DNA of 64,000 nt from Pseudomonadales bacterium (GTDB taxonomy: Bacteria; Pseudomonadota; Gammaproteobacteria; Pseudomonadales; Azotimanducaceae). The stretch lies in the NCBI GenBank assembly GCA_028279305.1, contig JANQOA010000023.1, forward strand, positions 21,800 through 85,799, given 5' to 3'. Under the pieces are notes generated by a model. It had not been told where the DNA came from. It ran no database searches and saw nothing but the letters and a program-made list of their open reading frames with translations. How positions within the stretch are numbered: the first letter of the stretch is position 1; each line of letters opens with the position of its first letter. This document shows positions 35,851-44,982 of the stretch, piece after piece. The translations under genes were made by a program, and so were the position numbers.

Positions 35851-35892
35851 GATTGGCATAAAACCATAAGCGATTGGCGCAAAACCATAACC
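35851..35892. promoter_or_regulatory. Two tandem 21-bp direct repeats, candidate AraC operator
   Basis: Units at 35851-35871 and 35872-35892 share GATTGGC, two variable bases, then AAAACCATAA, and end GC or CC: 18 of 21 positions match. The 21-bp period puts the two copies on the same face of the helix, two turns apart, which is how AraC-family activators bind. They lie 51 bases upstream of the Rieske gene start at 35943 and 18 bases upstream of the AraC gene, in the divergent gap. Confidence 0.7.
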
Positions 35893-35942
35893 GAATCAGC
35901 ATGGAGTTGTCATACGCTATCGCAAAATGAATGGAGACAAAC

Positions 35943-37031
35943 ATGTTTGCCAAGCAGAACTGGTACTACGCGCTGCAATCCGAGGAGTTGGGTTCGGAAG
36001 TAACAGGCGCGCGCATCGTCGAAGAAGATGTGGTGCTGTACAGAGACGAGGCCGGCAGGGCGCACTGCCTGTCGGCAATGTGCGCACACCGCGGTGCCGA
36101 TCTTTCGCTTGGACGCGTGGTGCAGGGGCGCATCGAATGCCCATGGCACGGATGGCAATACTCGGGCGACGGGCAGTGCAAACTTATCCCTTCAATCGGC
36201 GCGTGCGGAAAGATCCCCGGCCTTGCACGGGTCACAAGTTACCCAACGGTTGAGCAGCAGGGTATCGTTTACGTCTGGATGGCGCCGGAAGTCGAGCCAG
36301 CATGGCAGCCGAAACTTCATCCTTTCTTAGATGCCGCAAGACAACTCCGCAGCCCGACCCGTGTCCAGAGGGGCAGCTATATCAATACTCTGGAGGGCGC
36401 CGTTGACGACAGCCATGTGCCGTTTCTGCACCGGAACAACATAGGACGGGGCGCGCCGCGCGAACTGCCGGCCATCACCAACCTCACCATTGACGAGGAC
36501 AACCGCGGCGTAGAAGGCAGCATGATCTGGCCCGAAGAGATGAAGCGGGAAGCTTCCGCGTTTAATGCCTGGTTGGACCGCGCCGTTTTTGGCATCAACG
36601 AACCGCTGTCCACCCATGACAAGACATTTCGCATAGAAACCACCGGACTGGTGGTTCACCGGTACAAGAAGACCAATGGTACGGAGTTTCTGGTCTACGC
36701 GTTTGTCACGCCAATCGATGCAAACAACAATCGGTTTATGGCAGCCGCCGCAGACACCGGTTCCGGTTACGGCAGGCTCAGTCAGATGATGTTCCGCCGG
36801 GTGCTCAACACGCTGACGGGTGAAGTGCTCGACGAAGACGAGTACATGATTCAGAGCGCGCTGACTGAGCGATTCGGCGGCAGTCATCCACGGCCGGTTT
36901 CCGTTACCGCGGACACTTTAGGCCTGGCATACAGACGCCTTTACGGAAACCTGGTCCAGGCCGAAGGCAAAGAACCGGCGTGGCCGGTGTCCAGCAAGGA
37001 GCAGAAGCAGGTTGTACTCGCATCGGGTTAA
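35943..37031 (+). CDS. Rieske non-haem iron oxygenase (vanillate demethylase/phenoxybenzoate-type)
   Basis: A 362-residue oxygenase with an N-terminal Rieske domain: MCAHRGADL gives C47 and H49, IECPWHGWQY gives C66 and H69. The catalytic iron site is in EGAVDDSHVPFLHRN with H158 and H163. The domain order and length match the branch that includes vanillate O-demethylase and phenoxybenzoate dioxygenase, where a single alpha subunit works with a separate reductase. None is encoded nearby. The ATG at 35931 lacks a ribosome site; the ATG at 35943 has GGAG 8 bases upstream and is preferred. It faces the AraC gene across the repeat pair. Confidence 0.9.
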   Translation: MFAKQNWYYALQSEELGSEVTGARIVEEDVVLYRDEAGRAHCLSAMCAHRGADLSLGRVVQGRIECPWHGWQYSGDGQCKLIPSIGACGKIPGLARVTSYPTVEQQGIVYVWMAPEVEPAWQPKLHPFLDAARQLRSPTRVQRGSYINTLEGAVDDSHVPFLHRNNIGRGAPRELPAITNLTIDEDNRGVEGSMIWPEEMKREASAFNAWLDRAVFGINEPLSTHDKTFRIETTGLVVHRYKKTNGTEFLVYAFVTPIDANNNRFMAAAADTGSGYGRLSQMMFRRVLNTLTGEVLDEDEYMIQSALTERFGGSHPRPVSVTADTLGLAYRRLYGNLVQAEGKEPAWPVSSKEQKQVVLASG

Positions 37032-37074
37032 CAGCCCCATCGGGATTTGCGTTTTTATCGAACAATTCGATATC

Positions 37075-38394
37075 TCAACCGCGCGCATAAATTGCCTGCA
37101 GAATCTCCCTGTGCCGTTTTTCGTTGATCTCATAGTAGTAAAGTGGCCACAAGGCCAACATACCCGTAATACCGGGTACAAGGGTGACCAGTACAAATAT
37201 CCATAGCAGCGTTTCGGGCTCCTGCACAGCGTTAGGTACATACCCGATCAGCGTTAGAGAGACGCCGCCGATAAACCCTCCAATCGCGGTGGAGATCTTC
37301 GCCATGAAAGTCTGCACTGAAAAAATCACACCCTCGGAGCGCTCACCGGTTTTCCACTGCATGTATTCGATTGTGTCGGCAATCATCGCGGTCACCAGCA
37401 CAGCCCGCGAACCAACCGTCAGCGCATTTAGCGCGGTCATCACGTAAATCCACATCAGACTCTCATAACCCACGAGGAAGTAAGCGACCGAGGCAGCGCC
37501 GCTGAACGCGATTAACAACCCCATGGACAGCTTTTTGCCGAACCGCCGTACCATGAGGGGTGTGGGTAGAATGCCCAACACCATTGCTGCTGCTGAAATT
37601 GTCGCGAGGATCGGCAGCTGGCCCCGGTCACCCAGATTGTAGGTCGCAAAATAAACAAGTAACGATTGCCCAACCAGGGCGAAGACACCCAGCAGATTAA
37701 ACAGAACAATGATCTGCAGGGGACGATTCGCGGCCAGCGCCACGTAACTCTGTTTCAGACTGGGCCGTTCGGTTTTGGGACTTACCCGCTCACGCGTGTT
37801 GAAAAACGCGAGCAACATCAACAGGCATGCCATGCCCGCAAGCACCATCGCCGTGGATTGATAGCCTACCGCATCATCACCTTCCCCGAAGTACTCCACC
37901 ATGGGTATGACAAAAATCGCCGGAACCATAATCCCAACCAGCGACAACAAACGCGCCAACGTAATCAACGAGGTGCGCTCGTCGGTGTTCTGGGTGATGG
38001 CTGAGCTAAGTGCCCAAAGCGGTACATCGTTGACCGTGTAGATCATACTCCAGCTTATGTAGGTGGCGTACGCCAGCACCAACCTGGTGGTTAAAGAGAC
38101 TTCAAAAGTGGTAAAGCAAAGTACCGTCGCCAGCGCGATTGGCACCGGCGTCCACAACAGATAGGGTCGGAACTTACCCCAACGGGTGCGGGTACGATCG
38201 ACAATCAAACCCATCAGCGGATCGTTAATTGCATCCCAGGTACGGGCTACCAGAAACAACGTGCCCACAGCGGCAGAGGATATACCGTAGACGTCCGTAT
38301 AGAAGATCAACAGGTAGTTAAAGAACAACCCGTAGATGAGGTTTTGACCCAGCAGCGCAAAGCCGAACGAGTAGCGTTCCTTACCCGGTATCAC
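37075..38394 (-). CDS. GPH family (glycoside-pentoside-hexuronide) cation symporter
   Basis: A 439-residue membrane protein. The N-terminal YSFGFALLGQNLIYGLFFNYLLIFYTD and the loop ARTWDAINDPLMGLIVDRTRTRWGKFRPYLLW (split) are diagnostic of the GPH/melibiose-carrier family of sugar:cation symporters, with about 12 membrane spans. It begins at a GTG 15 bases after the sulfatase gene. As the last gene of the GH3-sulfatase operon it likely imports the sugar or glycoside released in the periplasm or taken in by the TonB receptor. Confidence 0.9.
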   Translation of the reverse strand: MIPGKERYSFGFALLGQNLIYGLFFNYLLIFYTDVYGISSAAVGTLFLVARTWDAINDPLMGLIVDRTRTRWGKFRPYLLWTPVPIALATVLCFTTFEVSLTTRLVLAYATYISWSMIYTVNDVPLWALSSAITQNTDERTSLITLARLLSLVGIMVPAIFVIPMVEYFGEGDDAVGYQSTAMVLAGMACLLMLLAFFNTRERVSPKTERPSLKQSYVALAANRPLQIIVLFNLLGVFALVGQSLLVYFATYNLGDRGQLPILATISAAAMVLGILPTPLMVRRFGKKLSMGLLIAFSGAASVAYFLVGYESLMWIYVMTALNALTVGSRAVLVTAMIADTIEYMQWKTGERSEGVIFSVQTFMAKISTAIGGFIGGVSLTLIGYVPNAVQEPETLLWIFVLVTLVPGITGMLALWPLYYYEINEKRHREILQAIYARG

Positions 38395-38409
38395 GCCATC
38401 AGCCCAACG

Positions 38410-39915
38410 CTATCGCAGGTGATCGTATTGACGGTCAAAGAGGCTTTCGTTGCCGGTAAACGAGGCGCGGTGCGCTTCTATGTCTTTCAACATATCTTTG
38501 ACTACATCAGGATGTTGTGCAGCAACGTCAAAGCGCTCGCCTGGATCATGCAACAAGTGATTCAAGACGGGTTTATCGTGCACAACCCGATCAGGAGGAC
38601 GCTGGTAGGCTCCCTCGCTGATCAAATGCAGCTTAAACGGCCCTTTGCGGTACGCCCGAAGTTCACCGCTGCGATAGTAAAACAAACCATCGCGGGGGCT
38701 CTTTTCACGCCGCAACAAAACACCGCTTAGGTCCATACCATCCAATTCATCGGGTAAGTCGGCGCCTGCAAGAGTGAGTGAAGTTGTATAGATATCCATC
38801 GCAGAGCCGATCTCGCTGACAACCCCCGGCGCTATCCGGCCCGGCCACGAGAAAATCGCAGGCACCCGCATACCGCCTTCATAGGTAGTGCCTTTGCCGT
38901 TTCGTAACAAACCCGCGCTGCCGCCGTGATTGTCCATCAACAACCAGGGGCCGTTATCGCTGGTAAACACCAACAGCGTATTCTCCGCCAGGTTCAGTTC
39001 ACGCAATGTCCGGCTGATCGCACCCACACTCCAATCGAGTTCTTCTATTACGTCACCGTAAATGCCGCCCAGGCTGCTACCCTCAAATTCGGCACTCCGA
39101 AACAGCGGCGTATGAGGCATGGAGAAAGGCATATATAGAAAAAACGGCTTGTTCTTATTGCGTTGGATAAACGAAACAGCCTCTTTTGTGTGGTTCTTCG
39201 TTACATCATGCTGGTTCGCCGGCCGTTCGACCACTTCATCCTTGAACCCTGAAACTGTCTTTTGACTGCGAACAACCGGGACATTCCAATATTCAACCTT
39301 CGGCTCCAGGTACTTCCGCATTCTCTTCGCAAAGACCTGGCTGACAGCCTGCCGGCCTTCTCTGGCTACCAATGCAGCGAGTTCCACAAAGGTCGGCTCG
39401 TCCACCCAGTCCATATCGTTGGAGTAAGGGATGCCGTACCAGTAATCGAATCCGTGACGGGTGGGATAGAATTCGGGCGCATCACCCAAGTGCCATTTGC
39501 CGACGATGCCGGTCGCATAACCTTCTGCTTGCAGCGCCTCTGCAAGCGTGTGCTCGCTGTCCGGCAGACCGTTTGATGCATTGGGGAACATCACCGCAAT
39601 CTGGCGCCCATACATCCCTGTCCGGTTGGGCAACCGGCCCGTTAACAGCGCAGCGCGGCTGGGCGAGCAAACCGGCGCAGCGACATAGAAATCTGTCCAA
39701 CGTTGCCCCTGGGCCGCTAACTTATCCAGATTCGGCGTACGATTGTACGGATGACCGTAGCTGGTCAGGTCTCCGTATCCCAGATCGTCCGCGAACAATA
39801 GAATGACGTTCGGCGGCTGCTTGGCCCCCGGCACCTCAGCAGGTGCTGCATTCGAAAAACAGCCTGCACTGAATACGATCGAAGCCAGAAACAGTATAAG
39901 ATTACGTTTCAACAT
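38410..39915 (-). CDS. Sulfatase (alkaline-phosphatase superfamily), probable lipoprotein
   Basis: A 501-residue sulfatase. CSPSR at residues 83-87 is the core C-x-P-S-R site whose cysteine is converted to formylglycine; metal ligands are in FADDLGYGD (D43, D44) and later FTSDNGPW. The N-terminus LILFLASIVFSAGC carries a lipobox, so the enzyme is probably anchored in the periplasm. It removes sulfate esters from carbohydrates or aryl compounds. No anaerobic maturase is encoded nearby; a Cys-type sulfatase can be matured by a formylglycine-generating enzyme elsewhere. It starts 3 bases after the GH3 gene ends. Confidence 0.93.
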   Translation of the reverse strand: MLKRNLILFLASIVFSAGCFSNAAPAEVPGAKQPPNVILLFADDLGYGDLTSYGHPYNRTPNLDKLAAQGQRWTDFYVAAPVCSPSRAALLTGRLPNRTGMYGRQIAVMFPNASNGLPDSEHTLAEALQAEGYATGIVGKWHLGDAPEFYPTRHGFDYWYGIPYSNDMDWVDEPTFVELAALVAREGRQAVSQVFAKRMRKYLEPKVEYWNVPVVRSQKTVSGFKDEVVERPANQHDVTKNHTKEAVSFIQRNKNKPFFLYMPFSMPHTPLFRSAEFEGSSLGGIYGDVIEELDWSVGAISRTLRELNLAENTLLVFTSDNGPWLLMDNHGGSAGLLRNGKGTTYEGGMRVPAIFSWPGRIAPGVVSEIGSAMDIYTTSLTLAGADLPDELDGMDLSGVLLRREKSPRDGLFYYRSGELRAYRKGPFKLHLISEGAYQRPPDRVVHDKPVLNHLLHDPGERFDVAAQHPDVVKDMLKDIEAHRASFTGNESLFDRQYDHLR

Positions 39916-39918
39916 TGC

Positions 39919-42408
39919 TCAAAGCCTCGCCTCCCTGTTTCTTTTCGCCTGTTTTAACAAGTAGCCCAGTGCACGTCCATACTGATGATTGAGAACGGCG
40001 ACCAGGGCATTAAGCTGATTAAAATCGACTTTGCCCTGACCGAACAACGCAAAGGCACGAATTGGCATGTCATCGATCATCGATTCAAACATGCGCAACA
40101 GCGTGGCATCCATTTTTGCTGCATCCAAATTCAGACTTCTCGTAAACTGCTGGAACGCACGGGCTCTAATACGTTTACCCAACCAGCTGTTTTGCGCCAG
40201 TTCCTGCAAACTGGAGTTGATATGAAAGGGCCGTGCCGACTCAGGCTCAGGCAGCTTGCGTCCCAGCATGCCCGCAAATTGTTCGTCCGATACCTGCATA
40301 CCATCAGAACCCAGACTGAAGTTAACAGCCCTTAACGCATCTGAAACCATGTCATCCGACTCAATGTTAAGGGTCTGCCTGAGCCGAATATCACGACTTG
40401 AGGACCCAATGCGCACCTCATATGCGCCAGCTTCGACAATCCAGCACTTCTCCTGAGGGTCGAATATCTCAAACCCCTGCCGGGAAAGCGTCAACTCTAC
40501 CCTTTCGGTTGCACCCGGATCGACAAACGTTTTGGTAAATGCTTTTAACTCCTGTGCCGGCCTGTGCACATCACTTGCCAAAGCACTGACGTAAAGCTGC
40601 ACAACTTCCGCTCCGGCGACGCCGCCGGTGTTGGTGATGTCCAGGGTTACCATGAGGTCGGACCCGCGCTTTTCGATGCCAAGGTTGCTGAATTCAAACT
40701 GGGTGTAACTCAGGCCGTGTCCAAAAGGAAAAAGCGTTGGCTTATCAGCAGTATCAAAATAGCGATAACCCACATATATTCCTTCCCGATACTGCACTTG
40801 CCGACCGGCGCCTGGAAACCAGGGGTCACTGGGCACATCGGACTGCTGCAGTGGAAACGTCTCCGCCAACTTGCCGCTTGGGTTAACCGCGCCAAACAGC
40901 AGATCAGCGGCAGCGCTGCCGCCCGCCTGGCCACCCAGGTAACATTCCAGGATAGCGCGCGGTTCGTTCACCCAAGGCATGGAGACAGGTGCGCCGTTGC
41001 ACAACACAACCACGGTGTTGGGGTTTACGCCGCACACTGACTGTATCAATCGATTGTGCTGATCAGGCAGATCCATATGCGGGCGGTCGAATCCCTCAGA
41101 CTCATAGGTTTCCGGCAACCCGGCAAACACAATTGCCAACGCCGAGTTCCGCGCTACCCGCACCGCCTCATCGATCAGGCGTTGATCCGGTTCGGAGTGT
41201 ACGGGCTCATATCCGGCTGCATAGGCGATCTGACCCGAACCGCCATGGTGCGCTGCGATGGCGTCAAAGGCACAATCAATTTGCGTGGTATTCACTCGTG
41301 AACTGCCTGTGCCCTGATAACGCGGCTGCTTCGCAAACGCGCCGATAACTGCAATATCCGCTTCACCGCTGATCGGCAGCATGCCCGCGTCGTTCTTGAG
41401 CAGCACCGCTGATTGCGCGGCCGCTTTGCGCGCCAGGCTATGATGAGCAACCTGGTCCACAGACACCGCCTGGTCAGCCAGATCACGCCCGCAAAGGCTG
41501 AGCGAGACATTACGCACAATGATCTCATCCAGCACGGATTCAGCCAGTTCGCCGGATTCAATAGCCCGCTCGATCAGCCTGTCGTTGATTCCGCCGCTCG
41601 CCGGCATCTCCAAATCAAGGCCGGCGGACACACCCTTTACCCGATCGTTGGTAGCACCCCAATCGGTCATGACCAGCCCTTTGAAACCCCACTCATCACG
41701 CAAGACCCGGTTCAGCAGCCAATCATGATCGCTGCAGTAGGTGCCGTTCACGCGGTTGTAGGCACACATGACGGTCCATGGTTGTGCTTCGCGTACCGCG
41801 ATCTCAAACCCTTTCAGGTAAATCTCGCGCAGGGCACGTTCATCTACTATGGCATCGATATACATGCGGCCTTGTTCCTGATTGTTTACCGCATAGTGTT
41901 TGATGCTGGCGCCCACGCCCTGCGACTGTATGCCCTTGATGATTGCGGCCGCCATCTTTCCCGACAGGAAAGGATCCTCGCTGAAATACTCGAAATTGCG
42001 GCCGCACAACGGATGGCGCTTGATATTCATGCCCGGCCCCAATAGGACAACAACATTTTCGGCAACACATTGTTCTCCAAGGGCAACACCAACTTCGGCG
42101 ATCAGGCGTTCATCCCAACTGGCTGCCAGGGCGCTGGCGGTAGGGAAGCAAGTCGCCGGTATCGCCTTGTCCGCACCTACGTGATCGCCCGCGGACGCTT
42201 GTTTGCGGAGGCCGTGCGGACCGTCTGTAATCATCACCGCGGGCAGGTCCAGGCGTTTGCAATCCTGCAGGTTCCAGAAACTCTTGCCTGAGGCGCATGC
42301 CGCCTTCTCCTGCAAGCTCATGCGCTGAACGAGTGCGGCTGCCTCATTGTGTTTGTTAATGAACGGCGCGGCGGGATCTTCCGGAACGTTGTGCATAGGT
42401 GTTCTCAT
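39919..42408 (-). CDS. Glycoside hydrolase family 3 beta-glycosidase
   Basis: An 829-residue GH3 enzyme. The N-terminal barrel has MITDGPHGLRKQ, substrate-binding KHYAVNNQE near 170 and the nucleophile aspartate in GLVMTDWGATND (D249). It continues with the second domain (SALAIVFAGLPETYESEGFDR, divided), the fibronectin-III-like C-terminal domain (GAEVVQLYVS) and about 100 extra residues at the end. Members remove terminal beta-linked sugars. There is no signal peptide, so it should be cytoplasmic. ATG codons at 42408 and 42396 are both possible. It lies downstream of the TonB receptor and upstream of a sulfatase and sugar symporter. Confidence 0.93.
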   Translation of the reverse strand: MRTPMHNVPEDPAAPFINKHNEAAALVQRMSLQEKAACASGKSFWNLQDCKRLDLPAVMITDGPHGLRKQASAGDHVGADKAIPATCFPTASALAASWDERLIAEVGVALGEQCVAENVVVLLGPGMNIKRHPLCGRNFEYFSEDPFLSGKMAAAIIKGIQSQGVGASIKHYAVNNQEQGRMYIDAIVDERALREIYLKGFEIAVREAQPWTVMCAYNRVNGTYCSDHDWLLNRVLRDEWGFKGLVMTDWGATNDRVKGVSAGLDLEMPASGGINDRLIERAIESGELAESVLDEIIVRNVSLSLCGRDLADQAVSVDQVAHHSLARKAAAQSAVLLKNDAGMLPISGEADIAVIGAFAKQPRYQGTGSSRVNTTQIDCAFDAIAAHHGGSGQIAYAAGYEPVHSEPDQRLIDEAVRVARNSALAIVFAGLPETYESEGFDRPHMDLPDQHNRLIQSVCGVNPNTVVVLCNGAPVSMPWVNEPRAILECYLGGQAGGSAAADLLFGAVNPSGKLAETFPLQQSDVPSDPWFPGAGRQVQYREGIYVGYRYFDTADKPTLFPFGHGLSYTQFEFSNLGIEKRGSDLMVTLDITNTGGVAGAEVVQLYVSALASDVHRPAQELKAFTKTFVDPGATERVELTLSRQGFEIFDPQEKCWIVEAGAYEVRIGSSSRDIRLRQTLNIESDDMVSDALRAVNFSLGSDGMQVSDEQFAGMLGRKLPEPESARPFHINSSLQELAQNSWLGKRIRARAFQQFTRSLNLDAAKMDATLLRMFESMIDDMPIRAFALFGQGKVDFNQLNALVAVLNHQYGRALGYLLKQAKRNREARL

Positions 42409-42422
42409 GAGGCAAATAAAAT

Positions 42423-42446
42423 CCGTCCATCAAAGGTGATGGACGG
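42423..42446 (-). terminator. Terminator or attenuator between TonB receptor and GH3 genes
   Basis: CCGTCCATC at 42423-42431 and GATGGACGG at 42438-42446 form a 9-bp perfect stem with a 6-base loop. On the minus strand the stem is followed by ATTTTATTT, so it fits a rho-independent terminator or attenuator after the receptor gene. A second small hairpin (CCC TTT GGG) lies at the receptor stop codon. Confidence 0.65.
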
Positions 42447-42468
42447 CTTCGACCACAAGCCCAAAGGG

Positions 42469-44778
42469 CTAGTTGAACCGGTAAGTAAAGGTACCGCCAA
42501 CGTATCTCTGGTAGTCCCGATTCAGAAACTGGCTGGTGCCGTCCACCGCATCGAAAACAGATTCCAGAAGGACGTTCGTGTAGTCGTCATCAAGCGCATT
42601 TTTTGCAAACAGCGCCAGGTCCCATCTACCGTCGCGGTCTTCCACACCAATCGTCAAGTCGAGTACCGAGTAGCTATCGATGTCCAAACTGGGCCTCTGG
42701 TTCACCGCGCTGACGGCATCATCCTGCCAACGAAACGCACCGGACAAGTAGAAGTTGGCAGGACCGTCCGTGAAGAAGTCGTAACGCGCCTGCAACGTAA
42801 ACTTCAAATCCGGCGAATTTGGCACTTCCTCATCCGCCAGATCCTGAACTCCGCCGATGCAGCCTTGCGCAGCAGTTTGCCCGGTGAAGCACGGGCCGCT
42901 GTCAAATTCATCGTAGAACGCATCGGTGTATGAAACGCCGCCGTTGACCAACAGGTTAGCTGTTGGCTTGGCTGTGAAGTCGACTTCCACGCCGCGGGTT
43001 ATCACGCTGCCCGCGGAAGTGAGAACAAACGCGCCCTGGCCGGCATCAAACCCTTGACCCTGGAAGTCATCGTAAGTGGTGTGGAAAGCTGTCACGCCTA
43101 AACGAAGGCGCCGATCAAACATCTCCGTACGTAGACCAACTTCGAACGAATCCGAGGTTTCCGGATCAATCGGCTCCACTCGATTTGGCGTCAGCCCGAA
43201 TACGATATCGAACCCCTGGGATTTGTAACCGCGGGTGTACGAGACATAGGCTGATGTGTTTTCACCAAGCGCCCACTGCGCCGCTACCTTACCCGATAAG
43301 TCAGTGTCGTCATCACCACCGCTGGTGGCAAAGGCCGGAACTGCCGGAAACGCGATGGGATCGGTCGGGCGGTTAAAGTCAAAATCCAGATCGTCGTAAG
43401 TGAAACGCAGCCCGGCGGTCAAGGTTAATACCTCGGATGCGTGCCAATCCACCTGCCCGAACAGGGCGGCATTTTCGAACGTGACATCGGTATCAAAAAA
43501 GCCGAATTGTGTGAGGCCAAAGGCGCAGGGTGTATCCGGCGGCAGCGCTGGATCGAAACCCGGAACTGCGCAAATCTGAATCTCACGCTGGAAGTAGCGG
43601 GTTAGATCCTGACGCCACAGAAACAGTCCGGCAGTGACGTCAAAGTGGTCAAAACCGGTTGAAGTGAAACGAAACTCCTGGGAAAACTGCTCCTGATCCG
43701 TTGTGCCGCCGTTTGAAGTAATGAGCAACCGGGCATAAGTCGGCTCGGTGAAAGGCAGGTGATCAACGTCCTGTTCCGTCTCAATTGTCCATTCGCGGTA
43801 AGCGGTAATCGAGGTGAAGGTCCAATTCTCGAAGTCGATGGTTAACTCCGCGGACACGCCCCACTGATCGGTATCTGAGAGTACATCGGTGCCCAGCAGC
43901 ACTTCATTGTTGTCATCACCCACATCAACGCCGCCGGCGGCCAGATCGAATCCCAGCAAAGGCAAAATCTGCGGGACCGCGCCAACATTACGCACGGTAA
44001 AGGCACAGCAGTCCCGCTCCTGTTCGCTGTAGTCGGCGATCAACAGCAGATTGGCGTTCTCTGCAAGGTCGATATCCAGCTTGCCCCGAATGCCCTGACT
44101 ATCATCACCATTCAGCGTATCGCCGTTAAACTCGTTATCGATAAAACCATCAAATTGTTTCCAATAGACATTGAGACGGCCGCGTACGGACTCCGACAAG
44201 GGCCCGGATAAGGAACTTTCAACAATCTGCTGATCATCATCGGTTGCGGAGAGTCGAATCATGCCTTCAAACTCTTCTGTTGGCCGCCTGGTGATGACAT
44301 TAATCAGGCCACCCGAGGCATTTTTACCGAACAAGGTACCCTGCGGACCGCGCAGCACCTCCACCCGCTCAATGTCGACCAAGTCGTTCAGGAAACTTCC
44401 GGTGCGGCCCAGAACCACTCCGTCAACCACGGTGCTGACAGTTGGTTCCACGCCCGACTGGAACGCGGTTGTACCAATACCACGAATCAAAACACCATTT
44501 CCCCGTATCCCTCCGGATTGTGTGTGTGTGATGGACGCTGACACCTGGGTCAAATCTTGAAAGTTGTCCGCCTGAATGATGTCCAGGACCTCACCGGAAA
44601 CTGTCGAAACGGATACGGGAACGTCCAGATAATCCTGTTCACGCTTCTGCGCAGTCACCACAATTTCCTCCAACGCGGCTTGTTCCTGAGCATTCGCATC
44701 AACGTGTGCAACCGACAGCACGGCTACCAGGACCGCCGCTGGTACACCTGAACAAAAATCAATTATTTGCCTTTTCAC
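42469..44778 (-). CDS. TonB-dependent outer-membrane receptor
   Basis: A 769-residue receptor. A signal peptide (AAVLVAVLSVAHVDANA) is followed by LEEIVVTAQKREQDYLDVPVSV, the plug motif VEVLRGPQGTLFGKNASGG and a barrel ending RYVGGTFTYRFN. The start is a GTG with AGGGGAAG upstream. It is followed by GH3, sulfatase and sugar symporter genes and faces a TetR gene across a perfect palindrome. It probably imports the glycoside that these enzymes break down. No SusD-like partner is present. Confidence 0.93.
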   Translation of the reverse strand: MKRQIIDFCSGVPAAVLVAVLSVAHVDANAQEQAALEEIVVTAQKREQDYLDVPVSVSTVSGEVLDIIQADNFQDLTQVSASITHTQSGGIRGNGVLIRGIGTTAFQSGVEPTVSTVVDGVVLGRTGSFLNDLVDIERVEVLRGPQGTLFGKNASGGLINVITRRPTEEFEGMIRLSATDDDQQIVESSLSGPLSESVRGRLNVYWKQFDGFIDNEFNGDTLNGDDSQGIRGKLDIDLAENANLLLIADYSEQERDCCAFTVRNVGAVPQILPLLGFDLAAGGVDVGDDNNEVLLGTDVLSDTDQWGVSAELTIDFENWTFTSITAYREWTIETEQDVDHLPFTEPTYARLLITSNGGTTDQEQFSQEFRFTSTGFDHFDVTAGLFLWRQDLTRYFQREIQICAVPGFDPALPPDTPCAFGLTQFGFFDTDVTFENAALFGQVDWHASEVLTLTAGLRFTYDDLDFDFNRPTDPIAFPAVPAFATSGGDDDTDLSGKVAAQWALGENTSAYVSYTRGYKSQGFDIVFGLTPNRVEPIDPETSDSFEVGLRTEMFDRRLRLGVTAFHTTYDDFQGQGFDAGQGAFVLTSAGSVITRGVEVDFTAKPTANLLVNGGVSYTDAFYDEFDSGPCFTGQTAAQGCIGGVQDLADEEVPNSPDLKFTLQARYDFFTDGPANFYLSGAFRWQDDAVSAVNQRPSLDIDSYSVLDLTIGVEDRDGRWDLALFAKNALDDDYTNVLLESVFDAVDGTSQFLNRDYQRYVGGTFTYRFN

Positions 44779-44793
44779 AGGGCTTCCCCTCTA

Positions 44794-44811
44794 ATTAACC
44801 ATATGGTTAAT
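44794..44811. promoter_or_regulatory. Perfect 18-bp palindrome, candidate TetR operator
   Basis: ATTAACCATATGGTTAAT is fully self-complementary. It lies 16 bases upstream of the TonB receptor start and in the gap shared with the divergent TetR gene. A repressor bound here would block the receptor promoter. Confidence 0.7.
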
Positions 44812-44982
44812 AGCGAAATCTACCATTCAACGGCGCGCAGCGCAATTGGCTGTCAACCAGGATGGGATGAAGTCAGGTGCTGAGCTATATTGTTCCTGTT
44901 TTTACCAAGCTAGATCGGGTAGCTAGTCATCAACACAACCAGCAACAAGAAAACTCGAAAACGCGATGCGGCGGAGACGCGG

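Noticed and set aside
37031-37075. Possible terminator CCC-CAT-CGGG followed by GTTTTT
   Set aside because: The stem is only three to four bases, too weak to call.
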